Shown: positions 45,731 through 57,744, counted from the first letter of the stretch. The stretch is 64,000 nt of DNA from Venturia oleaginea (GCA_013176395.1 JABMLP010000014.1:1116001-1180000); one strand, 5' to 3'. Notes: a model not told the origin generated them from the letters alone. Translations and numbers: made by a program.

Positions 45731-48024
45731 TATATATTTACCGGCAAAAGTCTCCACTCGAACATGCCTTGCCAAAATCGTCTCTACGCAAGCCCTGACA
45801 TACTAGAACATGCCCTGTCGCATGCTTACATGCTTTCAGCATGTTCTAGTATCTAAAAACGGCCCGGGCATGTGCGAGACCGGGTAAGGCATGTCTCATT
45901 ATGTCCAAGTTCACGTGTAGCAGTATCCTCAGCATGACCTGAGGACCTCGCTGCTACCAATATATATAGATAGATAACATTATAATGGTAATAAGCGCTC
46001 AATCGAGCACTCAAACGCCAGAATAACACGAAATTGACACGAGATTGAGACGAGATTGAGCCAAAAATGACACTATAATGTAACGCAGCGGCCCTTGAGG
46101 GCCGCTGCCAACCAAACTGCCCTAACCGTATTCGTACAAAATCTTTTCGAGATTACAACGGCAATTGACTGAACTCATCAAAATAAGCCTGATTATAATG
46201 CTCAAAAAGCGCTAAGGCGGTGCCAAGCCTCAATCGACAGTGCAATCTTCCGACAGATGTCCCATATTGCCGCAGCGCTTACATGTGGTGTAGATTCGCT
46301 TCTGCTTCCTCCCTCTTGTTGGCGACTGCGGTGGTGACTCAATTGGTAGCCGTTTGGTAGCAGAAGTCGATTTATCTGTCCTATAGGGAAGGAGTTGGCC
46401 AGGTCTATCACTCATCATATCGTTCAAAAGCTGTGGTTGAGCTGATTGTAGCGGTTTTTGAGTAGATTGGCTAGGGTAGCCCTCAGCCTCGGTGACAGCC
46501 TCGCCAGATGTCGGATTCGTTTGACTATGCAAGAAGCCATTACCCGATCCGGCGACCATTTGCTTAAGTTGGTCCCAAGAAGGAACAACCTCAGCCTCGT
46601 CTTCAGCCTGAACCTCCGCATTCTCCTCCGCATAGTCGCTATCTGCATCCAGGTCACTACCAAGCATAGCTAAGTAGATTTCTGCATCCAAAACACCCTT
46701 GGGGCTGCGCTTCATCTTGACCTTCGCGCCATCATGATCGTTTGCCCAGTCTCTGACGATGTCACCATCCGCCGAGGTGGTCACAGTGACGGGCTATGAG
46801 ATCGAGCGAAATAAACAGTTGTTGAGTTGAATGGACATAGAGTTGCATGTTCTCGCCATAAGGGCAGTTCAATCAGGTTATGTAGGCCATTCTACAATGC
46901 ATGTAACAAAGAATGACTGTTTGCAGCAGGAATGCAGCAATCCGGTGTCTTAACAATCCACATCACATGTCTGATACATGATCTACATTCTTACACAGGC
47001 ATTGGATTATTATCATCGAACTCACCTTGTATGAAGCGTAGAAACGGTCGAATGTACTGAAATTGCAGCGTGGCGTCACCCTCAATGAGCTGTAATACAG
47101 CCTTTTTGGACCGCCGAGCCTGCTGGTAGGAGATTGCATTGCCGCGTTCGAATTGCTCCGCATTTTTGAGTTGTTTGGGCTTAATTGTGCGATCGGAGGC
47201 TATTCTATCGTAGTGATGGAGCACTAAATAATTCGTAGAGTGAGGCTTCTTCCACCCGGCGTGGTCAGAAGACTGGCAGCCCTGATGAGGTTTAAATTTG
47301 CGCAGTTTACACACTGCTGGCTTCCCTAAAATGCGCGGAAGCCATGGTTAGATGGATGAATAAATAAGATAATGAATAAGGTTGTAGAAAGACGTACCGG
47401 TCCATCCAATGCGTAGCCAGAAGTCGCATTTAGATTGCCTACACTCAGCAACCCAGAATCGCCTTTTTACGCTGCCCGGGTTTACTTTGAATGACTGGCC
47501 CCATTGTACGTGGAGGTCAGAGACCAAGTCAATACCCTCCTGAATATCGCGGAAGATTATGCCTTCGCGGAGTTGAGTCTCCATTCCAACGGTCTCTAGG
47601 GCCGGCGGCGGTAGTGGAAAGCTTGTAGGGGCACTGCCGCCAGGTACACGAGATAATTGCATCGTGGAATCTTCTAAAACGCGTGTAATTATGGTGGTGG
47701 AGGTGATGTGTAGGTGGTAAAGATAGGAGACAGGATTTTAAAGTTGTAACGCGGCCGCAAGGCGGTGTAGAGTCCATGGCCCTGATTAGTCAATCTAACT
47801 ATACTGCCGGATGCCTTCCTCTCAAAAACATACTACAACATGCTTTCGTACAATATAATTATCTACAGCATGCTTTCCCCACATATCTGGCCTCTGATTG
47901 GCTGAGTAAAAGCATGCGTGCAGTACATGCTTCGAAAAGCATGTGTACAGTAAGTATGGGCTTGCGTGGAGACGATTTTGGCACGGCATGTTCGAGTGGA
48001 GACTTTAGCCGATATATTTACAGT
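45731..48024 (-). mobile_element. Mutator-like (MULE) element, non-autonomous
   Basis: Inverted ends of about 70 bp: after some 13 diverged bases the left end runs AAAGTCTCCACTCGAACATG, then TGCCAAAATCGTCTC and ACGCAAGCCC, and the right end is its complement with few differences. Long inverted ends and the encoded DNA-binding domain fit MULEs. I could not identify a clear 8-10 bp target duplication, so the exact ends may be off by a few bases. Near the left end the sequence TACTAGAACATGC...GCATGTTCTAGTA forms an extra hairpin (45800-45852). The right end lies about 170 bp before the Ulp1 start codon. Confidence 0.8.
46230..47662 (-). pseudogene. MULE transposase remnant lacking the catalytic domain
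   Basis: Exon 1 (47398-47662) and exon 2 (47026-47325) give the N-terminal DNA-binding domain of MuDR/Hop-type transposases, with metal-binding residues in FWVAECRQSKCDFWLRIGWTG and HSTNYLVLHHYD. The third part (46230 to about 46790) is the C-terminal end with an acidic stretch, a basic patch (RGRKQKR) and a CCHC zinc knuckle (CKRCGNMGHLSEDC). The DDE catalytic domain of about 250 residues normally found between is absent, and the remaining joint is out of frame in the simplest splice. It resembles the deletion in the element at 1707: both ends of the protein kept, the core lost. Confidence 0.75.
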
Positions 48025-48197
48025 ACTAGTATTATCTCATAAGGCTGGATCACGTGATGCTTCTCTTAGATTTTTCAGTATACAGGATTTTTCGCAGAAT
48101 TCTTGCCGGAGCAGAGCAAAGATTTTCTCCAGCGCAACTTCCTCCCTCCACTCTACAACTCACATCTCACTTTCTACCTGCACCCACAACCGCCAAG

Positions 48198-50867
48198 ATG
48201 GCCTCCCCGATCCATCCGTTATGGATCATCCCCGACAAAATAAGGGACGCCCCATTGACGATCGCGGACCACAAATTCGCCCGGGAACTGCTCCAATGCT
48301 ACAACCTCAACCCCAACATGAATGGAAAACGAGATCGCGCAGATTCCGAAGACTCTGGAGACGAAAGAGAGGGCGTGGAGCCACGGGAACCAGCAATGTC
48401 TCCATTTCGATACATCACTTCATGCGCCAAATCGATCCTGAACTGGATTGGCATCACGGATACGCCAGACCACGATGCCGACGAAGCCACGTACACATAC
48501 ACTGAGCGTTTAGGCTCTAAACGCCGTCGCGTAGTCACACTGGACCCGGCACTGGCGACTCCTCCAACGCCGCTCGTTACCCAATATCGTGTACCAGGCG
48601 CATGGCCCGTCACTTCAGAAGCACCCTCGGTACTCACGCCAGAGAATGCGCAGGCCGCTTGGAATGTTGCGAGCGAGGAAGAGCGGAAGCGCATGCTTCA
48701 AGCCGATCCAGAACAACCATACTGGCGCCAGAATGACCTACCTCCTCATTTCCCGTACCGCGACCTGGACCAGATGCTCGAGCATAAATATCTGCGCTCA
48801 GACGACGCCGAGCAGTGGAATCTCACCAACATCGCAAACTACAAACCAAAAATCGAATACAACAGTACACGCGTAAGCCGTCCAGAGAAGGACAAAGAGC
48901 TACCAGCTGTCCTACATCCAATATACCTCAATACGCCAAACAAGAAGGCAAGATTTGAAGCCTACCCGTGGCAATGCATGTCCAAGACCTACGAAAGAGT
49001 TTTGGATGCTCAAAGCTACCGCCCATTCACCAATGTGCGGAACTTCGCGCATAATGCCCCATCGTACCACCCAAAGTCGGTGGAAGAGATTTCACACAGG
49101 ATCAAATACTACAAATCAATCAAAGAGCGCCGCGACTACGATCGCACACATCCAGGCGTTCTCCATTATCGACAGCAGAGCGCAATGGGCCTAACCTGTC
49201 CACCTCCAACCCGCTATCCTGGCATCCAGAAGATCTCACCATACAAGTACCGCCATGGTCAAAACCGACCGGTCACATCGGTCCTCAAATCCTCACACGC
49301 CGCACATCGCGCATTCGAGCCATATTTGAAAGGCGAGACGCCCAAGCGAAATTTTCCCACGCCTACCACTCCAGCAGCAAAGACTGGGCAAGATGGTGAT
49401 GAGATGGAGGACACCAGCATGATGGACGTGGATGTGGACATGGAGATCCCACGACCCCGAGGCGTACATTGGCCCGCTACGAGCCGCATCACAGGCAGAT
49501 TGCACCAGCCTACGAAGCTATTCTATAAGGAGGAACCCATCACAAGCATGCCGCCGGACAAGTTCCGCCAGTATCGCCACCCCACACCTCCAGAAGACGA
49601 ATCAATCCTCCTCGATGAAACACCAAAACGTTACTTCGGCCATGAGCAGGACCTTGAGCCGACATATAGCATTGACGATCAAGAGCTTGAGGCAATGGCA
49701 GATAAATGGGAAGCCCGTATTGCCAAAAATGCCAAAGAATTTGAGCAGAAATTCGAGAGCTGGAATGCCCCAGACCCAGATCCAGATTACACGCCGTCCA
49801 AGGTCGCACAAACGAAGTGGACAAACAGTCATTACAGACACCAAGCGAGAGACCAAAAGAGGCTCGACGAACTGCTTGCCAAAATCGTCGAAAGACACGA
49901 GCAGGAACGACAAATGCGTGCTGTGGCAGCCGCCAAGAAGGCCGCAGAAGAACGCCGAATCCAAGAAGTGCTAGCGAAGAAGGAGGAGGAGCTCCGGAAG
50001 GCAAAGGACGAGGAGGCCATGGCGTTCCAGAAGGCCATTTCACTCATCAAACCACTATCCGACGAATGGTCAGCCAAAGTCGATGCCGCAATGGCCATAG
50101 TAAACAAGGGCCAAATCGTTATTCCGAAACACAACATCAGTCGTCATGATCTAGGTAGCATCTTGCCCCAAAGAGGCGTCGATCATTCGCAATGGTTGAA
50201 TGACCAAATTGTGAACAGTTCTCTTCAGCAGATGGTGGACCACGCCCACGCTCTGGAGAACCATGACACCAAGACACAGCCTGCCAAATACTGGGCAGCG
50301 AACAGCAATTGGCTGAACACGGTCTTGAAGTCCCAAAAGACCCGAGATGGAGACAGATACAGCGACGGAATCACCAGATGGCTTGGAAAGCGCAACGTAA
50401 AGCTTCAGGGCAAGAACTTCCTCAAAGCAAAAATCATTCTCCTACCGATTTGCAGCGGAAGCCACTGGACGTTGGTCGTCATCAAGCCACAGGAGCGAAT
50501 CATGGAGTATCTCGACTCCCTGTCTGGCGGACATGTGGACCAGAGCAAGATCCAGGCTGCTATCATGTTCGTCCGAAATGAGTTGGGTAAGGATTTCGAC
50601 CAGGACGAGTGGGATTTTAGGTTCGGACACTCGCCTCAGCAGGACAATGGCGTGGATTGCGGTGCATTTGTCATTATGAACGCCATGGCAATGATCCGAG
50701 GGTTTACTCCTAGTGTTTGGGTACGTTCGAGCGAGATGTTAACTGCTAGGAGGATGATTGTGGCGCAATTGATGAATGGAGGGTACACAGGGGAGTTTGC
50801 ATGGATGGAGAAGACATTGGAGATGCCTGAGAGCTTCAAGGAGAAGCTTGGTGGTAGGGGTCTTTGA
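48198..50867 (+). CDS. Ulp1-type SUMO protease (peptidase C48)
   Basis: Single-exon gene of 889 residues. The C-terminal ~220 residues are the C48 catalytic domain: WLNDQIVNSSLQQM (substrate platform), the catalytic His in CSGSHWTLVVI, the Asp in MEYLDSLSGG, the oxyanion Gln in SPQQDNGVDCG, and the nucleophile Cys in the same motif. All four are present, so it should be active in maturing SUMO or removing it from proteins. The long N-terminal part is charged and has basic patches (GSKRRRV) that may direct it to the nucleus, plus a long helical segment (residues ~560-650, KKAAEERRIQEVLAKKEEEL). I chose the ATG at 48198 (context AAGATGG). An in-frame ATG at 48054 would add 48 residues unlike the family. 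Confidence 0.9.
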   Translation: MASPIHPLWIIPDKIRDAPLTIADHKFARELLQCYNLNPNMNGKRDRADSEDSGDEREGVEPREPAMSPFRYITSCAKSILNWIGITDTPDHDADEATYTYTERLGSKRRRVVTLDPALATPPTPLVTQYRVPGAWPVTSEAPSVLTPENAQAAWNVASEEERKRMLQADPEQPYWRQNDLPPHFPYRDLDQMLEHKYLRSDDAEQWNLTNIANYKPKIEYNSTRVSRPEKDKELPAVLHPIYLNTPNKKARFEAYPWQCMSKTYERVLDAQSYRPFTNVRNFAHNAPSYHPKSVEEISHRIKYYKSIKERRDYDRTHPGVLHYRQQSAMGLTCPPPTRYPGIQKISPYKYRHGQNRPVTSVLKSSHAAHRAFEPYLKGETPKRNFPTPTTPAAKTGQDGDEMEDTSMMDVDVDMEIPRPRGVHWPATSRITGRLHQPTKLFYKEEPITSMPPDKFRQYRHPTPPEDESILLDETPKRYFGHEQDLEPTYSIDDQELEAMADKWEARIAKNAKEFEQKFESWNAPDPDPDYTPSKVAQTKWTNSHYRHQARDQKRLDELLAKIVERHEQERQMRAVAAAKKAAEERRIQEVLAKKEEELRKAKDEEAMAFQKAISLIKPLSDEWSAKVDAAMAIVNKGQIVIPKHNISRHDLGSILPQRGVDHSQWLNDQIVNSSLQQMVDHAHALENHDTKTQPAKYWAANSNWLNTVLKSQKTRDGDRYSDGITRWLGKRNVKLQGKNFLKAKIILLPICSGSHWTLVVIKPQERIMEYLDSLSGGHVDQSKIQAAIMFVRNELGKDFDQDEWDFRFGHSPQQDNGVDCGAFVIMNAMAMIRGFTPSVWVRSSEMLTARRMIVAQLMNGGYTGEFAWMEKTLEMPESFKEKLGGRGL

Positions 50868-53800
50868 TTGCATTAGGGACATTTTCGGGATTGTTTTCAC
50901 CGGTTTTTGTACACATTATGATGAATTTTGTCTTCAAAAAAGAAGAGGATATGGGCATAGCGCATTCGGAGAACATTTCGGGCTTTTTGATACCCCCCAG
51001 GAGCGCAGCGAATGCGCTTTTATATGATAGCATGGCACATGGATTCAACGAATTGTATTTTTAGCACAACGTTTTCACGGTTTCACGATGATTCGAACGA
51101 TTTGATATGGGGATTACTGTAGTTACTATATAGACTATCGTCTCTGACATGGGATGATGCTGACGAATGTGGGTATATAACCCCTTCTTATTCAGGCCTA
51201 ATCGGGAAATACGTCAGGTTCTGCATATATTCTTGATTCGAACCTCACTTTCAAGAGAGTTTTGGGCATACTCTCTTTTTGTAGGGTGTATATATTGGAT
51301 CCGATACGCTTGATATTTTCTGGCGGAAATTGGTTTCCAAATTCCCGAAGATTTGGAGGTACTATCTTTTTTCGGTATACACAGATGAGATTTCAGTTCG
51401 CTCGGATTTTTCTTTGTGAGATCTCGAGTTTGTGTCACGGAAGCGATATAAGTAGTCGCAAAGCACGTTGACAAGTGTTCGGCCGTACTAGCTATAAGCG
51501 AGCGTGATAGAAGTCATTGGTATTATCTTTCTAAGAGTCAAGACATTGCGTGAAGAATCTAAGCACAGTGGAGGAATCGCGAGGTAGGTAAGGGATTCTT
51601 CGGTTTGTGCGCTAGAATCACGTGTGTATCTGTTGGTGTATCTCCACGGATCCTATCAGGTGTATAGGAAGGTGGTTGTCATTAGGTATATTAGAAGGGT
51701 AACAAGTATTTGTTATAAGCTGGTATGATAGAGTTTTGATAGTTGGTTGTCTGCACATGAGAGTGCAGACCCTATGTATCTATATACATTGCGTGAATGC
51801 CAATTAACGAAGTTGGGTGATGTGGTATTAGTTATCCTAACCTATAGCCACATCATCAGCCTGGCGCCACATATGGCACTATGGCTGCATGCAAGATCAT
51901 GTGCCACACGCACCGCCATTATCCAAACAGTACCAGTTCATGATAACACTCTCAATGTCACTCCGTGACAATTTGGATCGCTGGGAATTTTTGCACTGCT
52001 CTCACTTTTGTGGTATATATAGATCAGATTTAGTTTGTTCGATTCCATGTGCTCGGTTTTTTCTGGCGAGATCTCGGTTGGAGGTTGGCGGGAATTTAGC
52101 TATCTTTTTCTTTTTTCGCACGCTTCAAGATGGAGTGAGTCCACAGAATTTTTTCTGGCGAGTTTCTTTTTCTAGATTGTCGGGAACTGGGATATCTTTT
52201 TCTTCTTTCAACAGACCTTACGAATTGGATACAGTATACTCGATGTTTCTGGTGAGATGTCGGAATCGCATTGCTAGGGATTGGCGTATCATTTTCTTTT
52301 CCAACGGATCGTTGGATGGATCCATATACTCAATTCTTTCTGGCAATCTTTCGGAATTATGTTGCCAGGATTTTACGAGGATGGATGTGGACGTGGGAGT
52401 CACACAACGGATTGGAGTAATGATGGAGCAGACCCCTCAAGATCTGTCGTCCGATTCTTGATTCCTGGATTTTCACAACCTGTTGAACAGTGGCATGCCA
52501 GTCCTTGATACCTCAGGCATAGTGCACGTGATAGATGCCAAGGAATGCATTGACATGCATATATATGCATGCAGATGCAACGGTGTACTTAACCTCTGCA
52601 GTCAATACAGTCAAGTCACAGGGTGACACTCGTTCTGTTCATCGGCTCCTATCGTTAAGTTCGTGTTGAATCTACTTCCGAATAACTCTGTTTTGCTCGT
52701 TCAGCGTAACACAACCCACCATTCTATCGTCTTGATTCTTCAACTTCTCGCACCGTTGATAATTCAATGCTTTTGCAATACCCAATCTCACATTCCGTGA
52801 AGCTAGCCACCACGTCTTGTTCCCTGCATCTCAATCGACCCTGCAACATTGATTTGATGTCTCAATATCTTGATTCTCGACATCCGTCCCCGGGATCTTG
52901 ATGTCTTAGTTCATGATCCGGTTCGCTGACTATTTTGGGCGTAAATATCTCGACCTTCTCGAGCCTCAGCCCATCGAGATCCTAGCCTTCGTTCTCACTA
53001 TCGCCTCAAATTGCAAAATTTCCTGGCAATTTTCAAAGTGCTCAAAGTGGTTCGAAACTTTTAATTTAACAGCGATTTACAAAAAGCTCTGGCAATCGTG
53101 GAGGCACTTTTGCCAGGAAGTTTAGACGATAGGTCTAGTATCGATAGTTAGGGAGAGACTTGGAGGAATAACATCCCAATGGCTCAATCAATGAGACGAG
53201 GCGACGCATCGATACGTGTCGAATTGCTGGAATACGGTCCTCAATTCGGCGGTTGCTCTAATTACTGTTCTTACACTTCTCGAAACGATACACCGATCCT
53301 CCGTAACTTGGACTTTTTCTCAAGAAACTTCCTGCTGCTTGCAGAAATTAGATCCCGCATAACTGTTATCGAGTTTGGAAGTTGTCTGGCAAGCTCGGAA
53401 GTTAGTGCTACATGTCCTCTCACTCTTTCACAGGCGATGGAGTCATATACCCGAGATTGTACCGAATCGAGATTGTATACATAACCTATCATACATAACT
53501 TATCATACATAAATCGTTCAATGTCCTGATATCGCTCATGAGCCCTCGAAGCTCAATTCTGTGCCCTCCCTTTTCCCCGAGCGGTGCGTGTGATTGGCTT
53601 CTCTAAGGTATCATCAAATGCCGTCTAATTCTATGATGGAGCGATGATGAGCTCCGGCGTAAAAGCTTTGTAGTCGCATTGCTCTGGTGCGCGGTTGGCG
53701 CTGTGTTGATCTGAGGGGATGAGAGAGGTGTCTCATTCGTGTGAAGGTCGACAGTTGGAGTTATAACTGCGTCTGAGGCAGGACTGCAGTCGGTATGGCT

Positions 53801-53910
53801 TTTAGTATAGCAGTTGGCCGTCGTGTAAATGAGGTCCATTCAAGGCACGTTCTCCAAGTGCAAAACTTTCGCTCTTCATGTGTGGTGTGCTCCCATCTCT
53901 TGAGTCCTGA
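50868..53910. other. Gene-free interval of decayed repeats
   Basis: No gene supported. It contains the 94-bp repeat field listed below plus isolated similar pieces (for example TTTTCTGGCGGAAAT at 51316). Open frames across it are products of the repeats and have no domain I recognise. Confidence 0.5.
52015..52400 (+). repeat. Degenerate tandem repeat, about 94-bp period
   Basis: TTTTCTGGCGAG or a variant, followed by TCGG and then a CTATCTTTTTCTT-like stretch, recurs at about 52059, 52153, 52243 and 52338. Units differ at a quarter or more of positions. A fifth related unit lies at about 51300-51430. Confidence 0.7.
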
Positions 53911-54783
53911 TCACGCGTGTAACTCCTTCTCTGCCAGTATTCCATCTTCCAAAGGCATATCCGGCTTCAGGTACTCAATCACACTCATCGTGATAACAGC
54001 ACTCGGAAATGAACACATCAGTCGTGGCCCAAATCCAGCGTAAAATCCCCTCTTTCCATTCTCCCTCATGACGTTCTTGAGAATCTGTCTGATGCCCAAC
54101 TTGTCCGAGCTTCTGTCCACTCCCTTCAATGTAGTCTTTCCCGCCTTCAGCGCTTCGACCGTTCCACTCGTAGCAACCTGATACCTCGTCTTGACCAGAT
54201 CGAAGGGATAGACCAAACCCTGTACACAAAGTGTTGAAAGTCCGGCACTCAACGCGACCGTGGCTGTGTAGCTGATATCTGAAGGTAGCTTCTTCGCGTT
54301 CTCGTATACAGTCCAGGAGGCCAGAGAGTATGGTGTGTAGATGGCCAGTCCCATAAAATATCCGCGGTAGAAGCCTCTGATGCCCTCTCTCCGGAAGATG
54401 TCCCTCAACTGCCATATCAGCTTTCCATCCTGCTTCGTCTTACTGATCTGTAACCTCGACTTCACAACCTCAAGCGGTGTCCATAGCAAACTCGAAAGCA
54501 ATTCAGCAACGGTCCCAGCAGCGACATAGTTGTACGTGGTGTCTCCCAGATGTGGCATAAGATAGTCCTTTGTTGCGCGGTAGGTACAGAAGTAGAGGGC
54601 TACGGCGGGAGTGGTGATAGCGATTGAGGCATTGACGCCGCGGTAGTAAGATCGCAGAGGGACGGAGAGGAGAGGACGGCGTGTGGAGGAAGCATGCTGA
54701 ATGGCAATTGTGTCGAGAGGATAGCAGAGGACTCTGGCGGAGACATTGGCTGCAACGCTGGCGAAAAGCGTTTGGAGGTCCAT
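53911..54783 (-). CDS. Mitochondrial carrier family protein
   Basis: Intronless, 290 residues, with the three-repeat build of inner-membrane carriers. The signature PX[DE]XX[KR] occurs as CYPLDTIAIQ (last position changed), WTPLEVVKSRLQ and VYPFDLVKTRYQ. Each is followed by the second half of the repeat (YYRGVNASI, GFYRGYFMGL, GFYAGFGPRL). Six membrane helices are expected. The start ATG 54783 gives MDLQTLFASVAANVSARV, which begins directly with helix 1; longer in-frame starts add unlikely sequence. The substrate cannot be told; the first repeat's Gln in place of Lys/Arg is unusual and may weaken the matrix salt-bridge network. Confidence 0.88.
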   Translation of the reverse strand: MDLQTLFASVAANVSARVLCYPLDTIAIQHASSTRRPLLSVPLRSYYRGVNASIAITTPAVALYFCTYRATKDYLMPHLGDTTYNYVAAGTVAELLSSLLWTPLEVVKSRLQISKTKQDGKLIWQLRDIFRREGIRGFYRGYFMGLAIYTPYSLASWTVYENAKKLPSDISYTATVALSAGLSTLCVQGLVYPFDLVKTRYQVATSGTVEALKAGKTTLKGVDRSSDKLGIRQILKNVMRENGKRGFYAGFGPRLMCSFPSAVITMSVIEYLKPDMPLEDGILAEKELHA

Positions 54784-55022
54784 CGAATGGTGACGATTTG
54801 GAAGTACTTCACGAGAATGTTTTGTCCGAATCGGGTTGGGTAAATTAGTCAGCTCCCGTTCAAGGATGATGATTGGTGCCAGCATCTGAGACCATTCGCC
54901 TGCTTCGAATGCTTCCAAGTGACGATGACATTGACGAGGCGCCAGCACAAATCTGTACGAAGCTCTGTACTACGTCTGGCGTCTATAAATACATTGTTAT
55001 GTTGATAACAACTGGTACATGC

Positions 55023-56960
55023 TCAATCCCGCCACTCTAGAACAACACAATCCCACATAAACCCCCTTAACTTAGTCTCCCTCGTAATCCTAAACCCCAC
55101 CCTATTCCTCCCTTCCACTAACTTCCCTACCTCAATCCCATATTGAACGAATCTCCATTCCCCACTAATCCTCCCAGACCGATACAAAGCTGGATCACTA
55201 GCCAAAACATCCTTCCCCAACGTCCCCAAAACATACCCATTAATATCAATCTTCATAACTGTACTCTGCGAATACCCCGCTAGAGAAATACTCAAAACTG
55301 CTGAAGCATGCTTCTTCAAATCTGAAGCGGAGATATTGAAGATGATGTTCCATGTTCCGAGAGAGGAAATGGCGTAGTACCAATCTTTTGAGGCGGCGGA
55401 GGTGCCGACTGTATAGTCTAGGTTTGCGGGGCTGAGAGAGGTGATGTTGAAGGCGTAGGGGAGCCCGCCGTCGGCGAATTCGGAGGCCGTCTTTGTGAAG
55501 GAGCCGATGCGGAAGATTGGAGTGAGGTTTCTCGGGAGGGTCCAGGTTAGGTTTCCCAATGTCACGGTCTTGCCTGCGGTGACTGTCACGGGTGTAAGGG
55601 TGAAATTGGTGTAGACGTCAGCTAGATTGCCACCATTGGACCAGGCGTAGAGACCGTAGTTTCCCGTACGTACATTGGGAAAGGAGAATGAGCCGTCGTT
55701 GGAGGCTTGGGTTGTGTATTGGTAATTCGTTCCTTGGATCAGTAGGCGGATTGAGGTATCTTTGTCGCCGAGGAATACGGAGGCTCCGGCGGCAGGACGG
55801 CCATCACTTAGGATGAGTGTTCCTGATACCTCACTACGGGAATGGTAGGCTGTGTTGTTTAGCCATGTGTATGGGAATTTGCCGAGCTCTTGGAGGCGGC
55901 GTTGTGAGACATCTTCTTTGGAGCCGTTGTTCTGTGATGCCGGGTTAATTTTGGTATGTTCCGAATGAGCCAGTCTGGCAGTTGCCTTACCATCTGCGCA
56001 CTTGTTTTCTGATATTTTGCCCCCTCATTCAGATATATCGATCTAGGATTTAAGAAACTCAAACAAAAGAGCGATGTCAAGATGTCAGAAGAAATGGGAA
56101 TGCGCTTACCAAGTACCATAACCAAGGACCCCAAATCTTGCCCACGGGTGCCAAAGTATTGTTTCCTACACGGAAATGACTGGTATCTTGAAAGACATTC
56201 AATTGGACTGCATCTCCAGTTGCTGACTCACGATGCACCTACCGCTTTTCTATTATTTTGCAGACCGCCATACCTCAAGCACAGAACAACTCACCGTCAA
56301 TGTCTGGCTAAGTTGATTACCAGGAAAATACTCAGTCGAAGGATGAATCCACCAAGATCCCACAGAGTCAGGCCCATAAATCCCATAGAAATCCCTCTCT
56401 CGCACGGAATTAGTCCAATCATATTTCGTTATAGTCTTTCCATTGGCCAGCTGAAAAGTCTCGTCTTGGACCTCCGTCGCGTCATCATACAGCGTAAATG
56501 GGGGCAAAACATCATCTTTGATATTTGTCCGAGCATTCAAGAAGATACCTGGGTTGAGGCGCCAAACATTTCTTATGATGGATGTCCAGGGCGTCTTCTT
56601 GTTGACGACATATTGATAGGCGCCTTGCAGATGGTCGAAGACTACCCAGTGGAGATCCAGTATAGCTGACGCGAAAGAGATGTCGATGTAGTTATCGCCT
56701 CGAGAGATGATTGAGGCTGAGGTGAAGAGAGCCGGACCGCTGGAGTCAAGATAGTGGCCTTTCGCTGTGCCGACGAGATCATTTCCAGGGACAATTGTTG
56801 AGTAGAGTTTAGTGGCGTAATTTGGACCTTGCGTGATGTTCCAATGGTCGTTGCCGAAGATCCAGATTGAGGTGTCGATTTGTGTTAAGAAGGGCCCTTT
56901 TGCAAGAGCAGCGCCGAGACAGAAGGCGAAACTGAAGAAGGGAGGTTTTCTCAAAAACAT
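55023..56960 (-). CDS. Rhamnogalacturonan lyase, polysaccharide lyase family 4
   Basis: Exons are 56295-56960, 56110-56238 and 55023-55931 (567 residues). After the signal peptide (FFSFAFCLGAALAKG) come the catalytic-domain blocks GPFLTQIDTSIWIFGNDHWNI, KLYSTIVPGNDLVGTAKGHY and WWIHPSTEYFPGNQLSQTLTV. Next is a short fibronectin-like domain (SEVSGTLILSDGRPAAGASV, NYGLYAWSNGG). The last part is a carbohydrate-binding-like domain (FRIGSFTKTASEFADG to GRNRVGFRITRETKLRGFMWD). This is the full three-domain plan of fungal PL4 enzymes, which cut the Rha-GalA backbone of pectin by beta-elimination outside the cell. The second intron is 178 bp. It looks intact, and fits a fungus that lives on plant cell walls. 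Confidence 0.9.
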
Positions 56961-57385
56961 GGTCGCATTTTCTTCGATTCCAGTTCAAGATGCGGATAGG
57001 AGACTAGCTGTAACACCTCTCTGCTATGTTTTTATTTTATATTCAACTTCCCAGATGTCGTCTTTACTCGTGATGTTCTGTATCAAGCACAAATGGAGAG
57101 GCTGAGTGAGTGTGGCTGAAAGTGAGATGGTGGGTGTTGGGTACCTTAGCTTCGCTCTAAAGCGGGATCTAGCTTATATAAGAAATATCCAACTCCTCGG
57201 GACCTAGCAGCGACTTATAAAAGCTAGATTCCTTTTTGCCAAGAGGCTAATTTACCTCACACCTGTGCAAAAGCGATGTGCTCGCCGAAGGAGTGAGGTA
57301 TCCGTAAGATACATCCTAAATTAAGCTTAATTACAAACCTGAGCTCTATCTACCGTGTAAACTAGCCTTCCACAACAATACACCA

Positions 57386-57475
57386 TACAAGCATCAACGT
57401 GGACATTCTTCAAGTTTTTGATTGACTGGCTGACTGACGCCCGCAATTCTGATCTACGCCAAAGTGATGCTTTGA
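57386..57475 (-). repeat. Relic of the 21336-type MITE
   Basis: CAACGTGGACATTCTTCAAG, then TTTTTGA...ACGCCCGC and TCTGATCTACGC..GTGATGC match the left part of the element at 21336 (CTTCAAGTTTT, AACGCCCGCGACTCTAATC, TGATGCATTGA) with moderate divergence. Confidence 0.6.
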
Positions 57476-57744
57476 GTACTAAGGACACGGAGCCTTTATA
57501 TTTAGCTTTTTCAGCTATCCTCTCTTTGTTTCAACCCATCTCACTAGCACACGTAGCCTGTTCCTGGATGGATTGCAGGGGCCATCACAAAAATAACATT
57601 CGCGCCTAAGCGGAAAATTCGATACGGGAATACTAATTTCAACGATGCCATATGGAATGTGCGTAGGTGTATTACGAGCATTATATCTATCTTGCTACCG
57701 AACACCGAAGATGTCTTATATAACGTCGGTATTTCCAACATCAG

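Noticed and set aside
48054..48197. N-terminal extension of the Ulp1 protein from the upstream ATG
   Set aside because: The added residues derive from sequence bordering the MULE end, have no family counterpart, and the ATG at 48198 has better context.
51889..52461. 190-codon open frame in the gap behind the Ulp1 gene
   Set aside because: It runs through the degenerate 94-bp repeats, has no domain or signal, and its composition (Phe/Ser-rich) follows the T-rich repeats.
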